Shown here: one piece after another, positions 38,009-47,937 of the stretch
How the letters are laid out: each line of letters starts with the position of its first letter
Position numbering within the stretch: the first letter of the stretch is position 1
Origin: Alisma plantago-aquatica
Taxonomy: Eukaryota; Streptophyta; Magnoliopsida; Alismatales; Alismataceae
Reading direction: 5' to 3'
NCBI GenBank assembly: GCA_963693085.1
Contig: OY856410.1
Span: forward strand, 889,403,835 to 889,467,834
DNA: 64,000 bases
Position numbers and translations under genes: made by a program
The notes under the pieces: generated by a model
Told to the model about the DNA's origin: nothing
The model's input: the letters and a program-made list of their open reading frames with translations, nothing else
The model's database searches: none

Positions 38009-38026
38009 TGGCGCCGTTGCCGGGGA
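38009..38026 (+). other. Primer binding site for tRNA-Asp
   Basis: TGGCGCCGTTGCCGGGGA starts 7 bp after the 5' LTR. It is complementary to the 3' end of plant tRNA-Asp including CCA, the primer used by Athila-type elements. Confidence 0.85.
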
Positions 38027-38180
38027 TAGAGGCGCTCGGCCTAGTTAGATAGTGTAGCTTAGCCTTTCCTTTTGCCCTCACCATTGCTATTCTTTATTTT
38101 TTTTGTGTTACTCTTGCATATTGGCTCACTAACTTGGCTCTTTGTTGTTTGTTTGTGATTTGCGCAGGTGACAGCTGTGC

Positions 38181-39692
38181 ATGCGCAACACGCGTTCGAC
38201 TTGCACCGACTTGGTGGTTTACGACCCCGAGATTGGGAGAAGAAGACGTCAAGCGCGCCGCAATCTACACCGAGGAGCCGGGATGGCCGATAACGACCCA
38301 CCACCGATAGTTCCACCTCAGCCGCATCGCCCGCTTCATGAATATTTCACGTCGGGAAACTACAATTCCCCCATCGCCACGCTAGTTGATCAAATGCCCG
38401 GGTAGCAGTTTTCCATCCCACCGGCACTCTTTGGGCTTCTTCACACGTACTACGGAATGGAGAACAAAAATCCTTATCACCATATAGATGCATTCTTGGA
38501 AACGTGCTCCACATTCCGTACGCCTGCCGCCACAGACGACTCGATTAGGCGGACGCTTTTTCCCTTCTCTCTCAAAGAGAAGGCCAAGGAGTGGTACGTT
38601 TCGAGGCCCGAGCTCGTCACATGGAATGAAGTAAAGAATGAGTTTCTGAAGAAGTTCTTTCTGATAGCCAAGTTATCCTACATGAGAAGGTGCATCACAT
38701 CCTTCGCCCAAAAAGAGAACGAACCCTTCCATGAGGCATGGGAGCGGTTCCAGAAGTTGCTTCGTGACTGCCCTCACCACGAGGTCCCTCTTTGACAGCT
38801 AGTTCATGCCTTTTACACTGGGCTTGAGGAGTAGAGTCAAAACAATGTAGATTCTTCTTGTGGGGGCACGTTCATGGCAAAGCCACCCGAAGACTCATGG
38901 CCGCTGTTTGAGCATCTAGCAAAGAACTCTCGCCACCGAGCTTCCACAAAAGGGGGGCATTGCGTCCGGGACTACACCTCCCCACCCTCCTCCATGGCTC
39001 CCGCACGCAACACCGCCAACCCCGATATGATGAAAATGATGGCAGATATGATGCAAATGATGAAGAATCAAGTGGGTGGCTCTTCTAGCCAACCCGCAAT
39101 GGCTGTGGACGTTGTAGATGAGGAGGTTAACGCTTTACATTCCTTTGGTGGCCGCAACAACCAGGGCCCGATGTCCTAATCCTACACTCCCGAGTGGAGG
39201 AACCACCCAAATTTCTCGTGGAAACAATCAAATGAGGATGGACAAGGACAGGGGCAGCAGAAGCCACGATACAGCTCCAAATTTGAGGACGAGGTTCTTG
39301 GAAGGCTAAGAAGCCTTGATGAAGTCAAAAAGGATGTTAATGCACATGGCCAATCTATAAGCCGTCTTGAGAAGAGGATGGATCAGATCTCCCTCTCTTT
39401 GGCTAGAAGAGAAGAAGGAAGACTCCCCTCTCAACCTATGCTGAATCCAAACAATGATGGGACTTTTCAATATGCTCCTCCACCTCTTCAAGCACCGCTC
39501 AATTATCAATATGCTCCACCCCCACCTCATACTTACCAACAACCGCCTCCACAATATCACCCCCACCTCAACAACAATCGCAACCCCAATTCATCCTCCA
39601 AAATCCCAATTCCCCTCACCAAAGGCCTCCACCACCCCAACAGCCACAACCACCTCCACAAGCTCCCCCTTCTACCACCCATGAGCATGTGA
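38181..39692 (+). pseudogene. Athila gag (broken)
   Basis: One frame opens with MRNTRSTCTDLVVYDPE and continues with a proline-rich N-terminus. The conserved gag domain follows (PYHHIDAFLETCSTF, LFPFSLKEKAKEWY, EFLKKFF, FHEAWERFQKLLRDCPHH), then a linker with FSWKQSN and a Q/P-rich region. Gag would form the virus-like particle. In-frame stops lie at 38,403, 38,793, 38,832 and 39,177; several fit CAR-to-TAR or TGG-to-TGA transitions. A frameshift in the proline-rich stretch at about 39,600-39,690 moves the frame to the protease part. No CCHC zinc knuckle was seen. Confidence 0.85.
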
Positions 39693-40456
39693 AGGCTGTG
39701 ACTACGTTGAGGAGTGGTAGGACTTTGGAGAGACCCCATGGTACAGTTGTTGGCAGAGATGACACTGAGGCAGAGCAGGTTGATACTGAGATGCAGAATG
39801 ATGATACTGCGATAAGAGGCGATGCTGATACTGTGACACCGAACAGTGATACTGTGATTCCAGTGATACCAGTAGATGATACTGTTGATTTGGACCGATT
39901 GGGGTCCCAACTCCCGCCATATCCTGATGCACTTGAGGAACCTTCTGCTGCAAAGAAAAAGAAGAAGTATGTGGATGATATCTTGGAGATCTTCAAGCAA
40001 GTGAAAATCAATGTGCCTCTTCTCGATGCAGTCAAGCAAATTCCGTCCTATGCAAAGTTCTTAAGGAATTGTGCACCTTCAAGAGAAAGAAAACAGGGAG
40101 GACGCCTAAGAAGATCAAGCTCACCGAGAAAGTGAGCTCCATTCTCCAACACACCATCCCCCAGAAAAGAAAAGACCCCGGTGCCCCCATCATCTCGTGC
40201 TACATCGGGGCACATCGCATAGACCAGGCTCTTCTTGACTTGGGGTCTAGCGTAAACTTGATGCCGTATGATCTGTTTGTTGAGCTCCAAATGGGAGAGT
40301 TGAGGCCAGCCCATTGCACTCTACAGTTGGCCGACCGATCTGTGAAGACACCTAGAGGGCGTGTGGATGATGTGCTGGTCCGTCTTGATGAGGATACTTC
40401 TGCCTTCTTCCCAGCCGACTTTATCATTCTTGATATGGAAAGGGAAGCTAGAAAGG
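39689..40456 (+). pseudogene. Athila gag C-terminus and protease, cut by CACTA 2
   Basis: The first frame begins KAVTTLRSGRTLERPHG and reaches INVPLLDAVKQIPSYAKFLR. A frameshift near 40,070 moves it to RKDPGAPIISCYIGAHRIDQ, followed by LLDLGSSVNLMPYDLF. DLGS occupies the place of the retroviral-type aspartic protease active site (D-S/T-G in most families, DLG in Athila). The frame is interrupted at LDMEREARKA by the CACTA element; it resumes at 47,938 with TIILGRPFLATADAVI, the expected end of the protease domain. Confidence 0.85.
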
Positions 40457-40469
40457 CACTACTACAGAA

Positions 40470-40925
40470 ACGGCCTTTGGCGTCGGTCGTTTAACCCCAT
40501 TTGGCGTCGGTTTCCAACCGACGCCTATGTGGGCGCCGCTAAAGGTCGAACACTTCAGCGTCGGTTTTTTAACCGACGCCTATTTAGCCTATAGGCGTCG
40601 GTCGTTTAGTAGATATCCGACGCCAAACAGGGTCCGCGCCACAGAAAATGGCGTCAGCTAGGGCACTTTCTGCGTTGGTTATTCATCTCAAAACCGACGC
40701 AGAAAGTGCCCTAGCTGACGCCATTTTCTGTGGCGCGGACCCTGTTTGGCGTCGGATATCTACTAAACGACCGACGCCTACAGTTTAAATAGGCGTCGGT
40801 TTGATATGAATATCCGACGCCAATTCCAGGACTGCTTTGGCCACATAAGGCGTCGGTTTATATTAAAAAACCGACGCTGTAGGTCTTTCCTGACGGTTTT
40901 CGATAAATAACCGACGCCTATTTAT
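40470..40925. repeat. CACTA 2 left subterminal repeats
   Basis: GGCGTCGGTT and AACCGACGCC words recur in both orientations. The consensus is GCGTCGGTT throughout, against GTGTCGGTT in CACTA 1. Confidence 0.85.
40592..40780. repeat. 89-bp-arm near-perfect hairpin in CACTA 2
   Basis: The arm 40,592-40,680 and the arm 40,692-40,780 are reverse complements with a single mismatch by eye (GTTGG against GTCGG), separated by an 11-base loop. The arms contain several GGCGTCGG sites plus unique sequence (GGGTCCGCGCCACAGAAAAT). Confidence 0.92.
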
Positions 40926-40980
40926 ATTTTTTTTTTTCATATCAGTTTGCAGGCCTGCTGTGGCTGGTCAGCAGGATGAG

Positions 40981-41012
40981 AACCTGCAGTTCAGTTTTCT
41001 GAACTGCAGGTT
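40981..41012. repeat. Conserved 14-bp-arm hairpin downstream of the CACTA 2 gene
   Basis: AACCTGCAGTTCAG, a loop TTTT, and the exact complement. It lies about 185 bp downstream of the gene stop, in the same context as 13,827-13,858 in CACTA 1. The surrounding GCAGGCCTGCTGTGGCTGG and GGCC-x-CAAACCTGC stretches are also shared and partly complementary. Confidence 0.85.
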
Positions 41013-41195
41013 TACGACATCCATTGATATCAGCCTACAAACAGGCCGCAAACCTGCAAAAGTCACAAGCAAAATTCTACACAAGTACATTCATTCAGAC
41101 ATCAATTCAATTCTCACATTCACACATATAGAAACATTCAAATACATGCATTAACATTCACAAACATTCATTTACAAACATTCATTTACAAAGTA

Positions 41196-44100
41196 TCATT
41201 CATTATCACTATCAGCATCCCAATTATATCTTACAGTTGCCACTGTTTGTACAGCTATTGCCCATTCTTCTCTTACTTCATTTAATGCTTCCATCGTATA
41301 TGGAGCATTTATTTTTTTTAAACGTTTACCTGTAGTGTGGTCAGTTTTAAACACCTGCAAAGAGAATGATGTATATATATAAGTAATAATATAAAAATAA
41401 TATAAGATTGATATATTGCATACTAACTAATGAGACTATATATAATACCTCATGTATGGTATCGATGTCCAATGCGGCATATTTGATAATCATATGCATA
41501 AATCGCATCACATAGTATGCGCATGCCCAGCCATTGTCTTGTGTAGCACACTATAAATTGAAACATACAAAATAATACAACTAAGCACAATTCACATCAA
41601 TAATATATATATTCGAGTCGGGAACTTACTTTTACGTTCTGCCAATTTATTGGCTGGTTCTTTTTTGTTGGGACCGTTCCTCCAGCCTTTTTGAATGCAT
41701 CTAAACCCCTACATGTTAATATAACACAATAAATTGCATAAGTAAATAGTAATGTAATAAAAGATGTTAACGGATATAAAAATGAAATATTTCTCACCAG
41801 AATATTGGCATTCTCATTACGTGTCCAATTTTAGTGTTCAATGTACTCCCCGCAGGATCTAGATAATAAACAGTGAATGTCTCGGGGGCAATAACTAGTA
41901 ACTCCCAATGTCTACCGCTACAAGTAGAAGTTAACAATTAATAACTCAAAATGCAAAATAAAAATGGAATTTTCTTAAGTCCAATTTATAAATAAAGTAA
42001 ACATACTTGACATTGAATGGAGCTATTATTATCTTCTTCTTTTGCTGACCAAAAATTGTAAAAGCATCTATACAGTATTGGTGAACATTATCAGGGTCTT
42101 TAGCTACCAAACTAATCAATGATGGAATCAAAAATCCCACATGATCAAATGCAAATTGTTTGCAATGATCTTCGACTAGGTAGCTACAAAACATATAGGC
42201 GTATGCATTAATATATAAGAAACCAGATCACCGGAGCTTACACAAGGTATATGGATGTATAAACAAGATCTCACCTTATCCATGTCTCTATCATTGATGT
42301 ATTCAGCCAATCATACTTAAACAGCTCAATAATATCTACTATCAATAAAGAGCTATCGTATGATTGACCTGCATAATCTGCATCTAAAGAAATAATTATA
42401 GGGCAATGTACATTATGTGCCCGTAGCCAACATGCCATTCCCCTACAAGCAGGACCTAACGGGTATGTTAGGTCAGTTGGAACCCAATCGGGTAATGTGG
42501 GAACTGGAAGTGGAGGCCTAGGTGCTCCTGGTGTCTTCTTTTTAACCTGTACATATAATTTCAGATCAGTTGACATCATATATACACATTAACAGTCTAA
42601 ATCAATGTAAATTTATCTTACAATTTCAGTCGTGTAGATGACATCTGCTTTGGGCCACAATATGACCCCGCCTTCTGCCTCACCAAGTGTATCAATATCC
42701 GGGTGGGCATATGGCAATGTAGCTTCTCTCCAATCGGGTAACACACGTATCGGGCTCACACGAACGTAGCCCTGTGGCATTGGAGTCCCGTGAAACATTG
42801 CCCCAGGAAGGGACGGGTAAGCCTGCGCCTCTGCGACAACGTAGTTTTGCATTCTTAAGCGGCATGGCTTCAATGCCTACAAATTTACGTAAAGAATATT
42901 ATACATATATACATATCATCTTGAAAACATAACAACTTGAAAAGACTAACTACAATGTCATAAACAATACTTACAGCAGACGTGCTAGGCGATGGGTCTC
43001 CAGGATTACTCGCAGTGTGTGCATCAGGAGAAGAGTGGGTCGCCATAGGCGTATTGGAAGCCTGAGATGCCTGCCACCGCATCAATTCTTCCTTGACCTT
43101 CTCAGCAACTACATCGTTGACCTTCTTAGCAACTAAATCCTCAACTCTCTTATTCTCCTATACATGGATAAAAGAAACATTAGATTCTTATTAATGAATT
43201 TCCTTTTGCAGTAACATTCTAAAAAAAGAATAGGTTACCTCTTCTTGAGAAAGTCCCGCTCTGGGTTTGCGCTGGGATGGCCCAAAGAATGCTTTGATGC
43301 CAACACCAGCGCCGGCACCTCTAACACGTCCAGGATGCTCTGGGTTACCCAGAGCAACTGTCAATTCATCCCTTGTGCCCTGAGGGATGAACGTGCCTTG
43401 TTTCCTCTGCTCGTGCAGCTCCCGCTAATCACCATAAACAGAAATTGGTAAGTTAACACCACAAATAATCAATATTCAAACGATTTCTGTAAGAGTTGTA
43501 TTTTACCATTTTTTCAGCCGCCTCAGCAGTTACAGGCTTCTTTATTTCACCCTTCTTGTTTTGCCTGCCAGCTATCCAGATATCATGGCGAGGAATGGGT
43601 GTGGTAGACTCCTGAGTAGGAGCAGACTCCTGAGTAGCCGCAGACTCCGCCTGTAGTCTTTGGCGAACGCTTGCATAGCCTTTTGGACCCATAGTGTGGT
43701 CATGCACATTCAGTGCACGCCTTGCTTTTTGTGCGTCACTGAGGGCCTAGTTAGTATGCACATTAATGATTTGGTTAGTAGCACTAAATGCTAATCTTGA
43801 ATAGGTGAATACAATGTATATTAATTAAATTAGGAGTGACGCCTAATACCTTGAATTCTTCAGATTTTCTTGAAGCAACAAAATTGTCCCAATCTTCTTT
43901 GTCCAAGAAGTTCCATTGTTCAAGGGCTGACTTCTTCTTCTTATCACCCTCTTTTATGTATTCTCTATTCAGATTTGTCCTATAATTCCTAAGCATCTTT
44001 CCAGCGCGTTGCATCACATTTTTACGATGCAACTTCTCATCCAATGCAAACAGATTCTGTAAAATAGAAATGTTATTAACTAGTATCCAAAATAGAATTG

Positions 44101-44795
44101 CAAATAATAGAATTTGTAATCTACAAAATAGAATTGCAAATAATAATAACTCATGCATAAATCCTTCCATATCGAGTCTTTTTTCGCTTGAGGAACTTTA
44201 TGCCAATTGTCATACTTAACACCACAATGGCTCCGAGTGGTACACCCAAGATAGTTCACAAAATTATTGCGGTTCACTCCAATTGGATTTCCTCCATTAT
44301 CAATGAAGTGAAGCTTTTGTCGCTCCATCTATTGTTAGCTTTCAACTTATACAATCTCAAGACAGCGCTAAGCTTCGTAAACTTAGCACAACCTGTGTAT
44401 AACGGTATCTCAGCATCATGCACAATGTTTGTAAAGATAGGAGGTGGATCGGTGTGCTCTACCCTACAACTATCCAGCATCGCATCAACGATGTCTGCTG
44501 GAACTGGTTCGTTCACATTTACGTCATCGCTATCGACATCTACTGGTTTCGATTTTGAAATTTCTCCATGCCAGTGCCATTCTGTATAGCCTTGTACAAT
44601 CCCGTTGCACATGACATGACTTTTGATTTCCTCACCAGTGTTGACTTTCAAGTTGTTACCGCAATGCCTACATGGACAGTAGAACCTATCTGTAGGTTTT
44701 TTCCTATGTTCCTCGGCAAATCTAATAAACTGATCAAGACCAGATATAAACTCTGGGGTACAACGATTACGAATCGACATCCATGATCTATCCAT
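41196..44795 (-). CDS. CACTA 2 gene: TNP2-associated segment, Transposase_24-like region, Ulp1/C48 protease domain
   Basis: Exons (minus strand, GT-AG by eye): A 44,795-44,151; B 44,056-43,850; C 43,746-43,507; D 43,424-43,239; E 43,157-42,975; F 42,876-42,622; G 42,546-42,369; H 42,338-42,275; I 42,183-42,007; J 41,917-41,798; K 41,708-41,630; L 41,550-41,449; M 41,354-41,196. From B to M the frame is open and all phases match. Domains: exon A begins MDRSWM with CPCRHCGN (TNP2-associated domain); D has ELTVALGNPEHPGRVRG (plant En/Spm type); F has MFHGTPMPQG and GGVILWPKAD; I-L form the C48 protease with HWELL, YYLDPAG and TQDNGWAC, so His, Asp, Gln and Cys are all present. Odd: the TNP2 part of exon A is out of frame with the rest, and A/B does not keep phase with a GT donor. 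Translation may start at 44,328 (MERQKLHF), giving roughly 700 residues. Confidence 0.75.
44274..44795 (-). CDS. TNP2 N-terminal remnant (transposase-associated domain)
   Basis: A 173-residue frame: MDRSWMSIRNRCTPEF, FIRFAEEHRKKP, then FYCPCRHCGNN with a Cys/His pattern (C-x-C-x2-C and H within 25 residues), a TEWHWHGE block, and YTGCAKFTKLSAVLRLYKLK with a WSDKSF end. This is the N-terminal transposase-associated segment of CACTA TNP2 proteins up to the WSDKSF motif that precedes the catalytic tnp2 domain. The frame then runs out within 11 codons while the overlapping second frame (RQKLHFIDNGGNP) takes over. A deletion therefore fused the front of TNP2 to the second gene and removed the DDE core. 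Confidence 0.8.
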   Translation of the reverse strand: MDRSWMSIRNRCTPEFISGLDQFIRFAEEHRKKPTDRFYCPCRHCGNNLKVNTGEEIKSHVMCNGIVQGYTEWHWHGEISKSKPVDVDSDDVNVNEPVPADIVDAMLDSCRVEHTDPPPIFTNIVHDAEIPLYTGCAKFTKLSAVLRLYKLKANNRWSDKSFTSLIMEEIQLE

Positions 44796-44854
44796 TCTAT
44801 GATCAGAGAAAACAAGTATATATTAGGAAACAAGTATATATTAGGAAAAGATTA

Positions 44855-44916
44855 GGCAACATTTCCCCGCTGTTCTCTAAGTACATATATACTTAGAGAA
44901 GAAACGGGGAAATGCC
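44855..44916. repeat. Single hairpin core immediately upstream of the CACTA 2 gene
   Basis: GGCAACATTTCCCCGC pairs imperfectly with the complement at GGGGAAATGCC, centred on GTACATATATAC. It is a shorter, diverged copy of the inverted repeat in the following 449-bp units and sits 60-120 bp upstream of the MDRSWM start. Confidence 0.8.
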
Positions 44917-44973
44917 AACAAACACATGTGATGTCATTCTTATATATAATAAATGTGTACCACCTATCCCATC

Positions 44974-45163
44974 CTTGAACACCTAATCTCACTAGTAAGT
45001 GTATAATGGGTATTGGGTTTTCAAGAAAATTTCGGCAGCATTTCCCCGCTGTTCTCTAAGTACATATGTACTTAGAGAACAAACGGGGAAATGCTACCAA
45101 AATTTTCTTGAAAACTCAATACACATTATACACTTACATCCTAAGTGAGATTAGGTGTTCAAG
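44974..45163. repeat. Inverted repeat in 449-bp unit 1
   Basis: Arms of about 90 bp run from CTTGAACACCTAATCTCAC to the complementary GTGAGATTAGGTGTTCAAG with no spacer, centred on GTACATATGTAC. Small mismatches and indels lie between. Equivalent copies: 45,423-45,612 and 45,872-46,061. Confidence 0.9.
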
Positions 45164-45422
45164 AACAGTCCCAAACCGGGGACTATCCAAGATTTACTCC
45201 TAATGAGTCAATCTTGGACGGGTTTCTAGGCCAACAAACACAATAATAGACATCTACAATGAAGTCGGACTCCATACAAACAGTATATAATTTGGTGATT
45301 GTTCATTCTAATTTATACCAATGTACAAGTAATATAAAAAACAATGATTGTTCACATTCTAGGCCAACAAACACATGTGATGTCATTCTTATATATAATA
45401 AATGTGTACCACCTATCCCATC

Positions 45423-45612
45423 CTTGAACACCTAATCTCACTAGTAAGTGTATAATGTGTATTGGGTTTTCAAGAAAATTTCGGCAGCATTTCCCCGCTG
45501 TTCTCTAAGTACATATGTACTTAGAGAACAAACGGGGAAATGCTACCAAAATTTTCTTGAAAACTCAATACACATTATACACTTACATCCTAAGTGAGAT
45601 TAGGTGTTCAAG
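45423..45612. repeat. Inverted repeat in 449-bp unit 2
   Basis: Same structure as in unit 1. The centre is at 45,514/45,515, and the arms include CATTTCCCCG against CGGGGAAATG. Confidence 0.9.
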
Positions 45613-45871
45613 AACAGTCCCAAACCGGGGACTATCCAAGATTTACTCCTAATGAGTCAATCTTGGACGGGTTTCTAGGCCAACAAACACAATAATAGAC
45701 ATCTACAATGAAGCCGGACTCCATACAAACAGTATATAATTTGGTGATTGTTCATTCTAATTTATACCAATGTACAAGTAATATAAAAAACAATGATTGT
45801 TCACATTCTAGGCCAACAAACACATGTGATGTCATTCTTATATATAATAAATGTGTACCACCTATCCCATC

Positions 45872-46061
45872 CTTGAACACCTAATCTCACTAGTAAGTGT
45901 ATAATGTGTATTGGGTTTTCAAGAAAATTTCGGCAGCATTTCCCCGCTGTTCTCTAAGTACATATGTACTTAGAGAACAAACGGGGAAATGCTACCAAAA
46001 TTTTCTTGAAAACTCAATACACATTATACACTTACATCCTAAGTGAGATTAGGTGTTCAAG
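45872..46061. repeat. Inverted repeat in 449-bp unit 3
   Basis: Same structure as in units 1 and 2, at the same offset within the unit. Confidence 0.9.
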
Positions 46062-46419
46062 AACAGTCCCAAACCGGGGACTATCCAAGATTTACTCCTA
46101 ATGAGTCAATCTTGGACGGGTTTCTAGGCCAACAAACACAATAATAGACATCTACAATGAAGCCGGACTCCATACAAACAGTATATAATTTAGTGATTGT
46201 TCATTCTAATTTATACCAATGTACAAGTAATATAAAGAACAATGATTGTTGACTTTCTAGGCCAACAAACACATGTGATGTCATTCTTATATAATAAATG
46301 TAAACCACCTATAACAAACACATTGTCCAACATTAGGTTCAACACTTGAAACATAGATTCGTTTTCTTATATAATAAATGTAAACCACCTATAACAAACA
46401 CATTGTCCAACATTAGGAG

Positions 46420-47510
46420 ATGCCTGACTGGGGGGTTGGGGGGTTGGTGGGGTCCACTTTTGACTCGCTCCCAGGTACGAGCAGGGGGCTGCACTCGGTT
46501 GTGTACTGGCAAAAAGAAAGATGAGTGGGGTAGCTGGTTTCACAGATCAGTTTTTGACTCACTCAAACATGGATATATATTAAGTGATTATTAGCTTTGC
46601 GAGCCACTATAGAGATTGTATGATAGTTTAGTTCCCAATTGGTCTATGTTAAAATAATCTTAAGAATCTCCTATTGGTGCCACAAAAATAAATTGGACGG
46701 ATCCATCCGAGGTTTGACGTACGTAAATCTAATCTGTTCTACCGACAAGGTGAAAATAAAGAAACTTGCCCTAAACGTTTGTGATATTGCTATTAGGAAA
46801 TCGTTTTCGAATTCAAGTGCAATAATGTTTTAGCTCCTTTATTTAGATAGTTTGTGATCATTGACAGATACTGTTCAAAAATACATATTGGAAGTCATAG
46901 TGCTCAAATGGATTAAGCAATCTGCATTCATTGTACGCAAGGTCCAAAAACTTGAATATTATGTAGTAGTCTGAGAGGGTCCGAAAATGTGGAATTCATC
47001 TGGACCTATTCTCTAAGACTTGAATTGCAGAGCAATGCACTTCATATCAAACAAGGCCTTTAGTGTATATCCAGAAAACCAGTTGGCGCATACCTGTTGG
47101 CGCGGGAGGCAGCGGGAGTCAGGTGGAAGCTGATGGCGTCAGGCAGGCTGAGGCGGCGAGCTCCAGGCTCGTCAGGCGTCGGCGGCGAGCTCCAGCAGCA
47201 GTGGCGGCGAGCTCCAGCAGCAGTGGCGGCGGGGCGGCGGAGAAGGGGGCTCCAGGCTCGTCAGCAGTGGCGGCGGGGCGGCGGGGCGGCGGAGAAGGGA
47301 GCTCCAGCAGCACGGAGAAGGCGGCGGCGGGGCGCGGAGAAGGGGGCGCGGAGAAGGGGGCGCGGAGAAGGCGGCACGACGGCGCTGTCGTGGAGAACAA
47401 GGAGAAGAAAATCGCCGGCGACAGGGTGGGGAATCGACGGAGAAACAGAAAGGGCTCGCAATGAAACAGGAGGAAGGGGAAGAGTCGGGCACCGCGGGTT
47501 ATTAAGTCCC
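46420..47510. other. CACTA 2 spacer and GC-rich block
   Basis: 46,420-47,060 holds no gene. From 47,090 to 47,400 the sequence is dominated by GGCGGCGGGGCGG and GCGGAGAAGG repeats, open in several frames on both strands. These frames are repeat artefacts. A comparable block is present in CACTA 1 (19,010-19,275). Confidence 0.6.
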
Positions 47511-47514
47511 AAAT

Positions 47515-47905
47515 AGCGTCGGTTTTTTACAACAACCGACGCCTAAATGTCTTTAGCGTCGGTTGTCCGAGAAAACCGACGTCCAACTGGGCGATAATTT
47601 CATGAAATTGTTTGGCGGGAACCACCTTCAGCGTCGGTTATCCTTTAATCACCGACGCTGAAGGTGACACTTTTCGCGCAAATTTTCATCACACATAGGC
47701 GTCGGTTTCCACCTAAATAACCGACGCTGAAAAGGACACTATTTTTCGCGGGCGACTTTAAGCGTCGGATTGTTATAAACAACCGACGCTGAAGACAAAG
47801 CGGTACCCGTGTTTGGCTGGTCTTCGAATATAGACGTCGGTTGTCGTAAACAACCGACGCCTAACATAGAAGGCGTCAGTTTTTCCTAATAACCGACGCC
47901 CAGAA
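47515..47905. repeat. CACTA 2 right subterminal repeats
   Basis: AGCGTCGGTT and AACCGACGCC words in both orientations up to the terminal repeat. Confidence 0.85.
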
Positions 47906-47937
47906 AAGTGTCACTGAATGCTATTTCTGTAGTAGTG

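Larger units (their letters stand above)
44915..46300. repeat. 449-bp tandem repeat, three full copies
   Basis: Units 44,915-45,363, 45,364-45,812 and 45,813-46,261 are each exactly 449 bp from one CCAACAAACACATGTG to the next, followed by a partial fourth copy. Copies 2 and 3 differ at only a few positions; copy 1 is slightly more diverged. Each unit contains a ~190-bp inverted repeat. A further short duplication (period about 80 bp, word CCTATAACAAACACATTG) follows to 46,418. Confidence 0.95.

Noticed and set aside
44915..46300. CRISPR-like array
   Set aside because: The 449-bp units are contiguous tandem repeats in a plant transposon, with no short repeat-spacer structure.
47063..47516. 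Several open frames of 80-140 codons on both strands
   Set aside because: Low-complexity GGC/GGA repeats are open in most frames; composition is Gly/Arg/Ala or Pro/Ser only.
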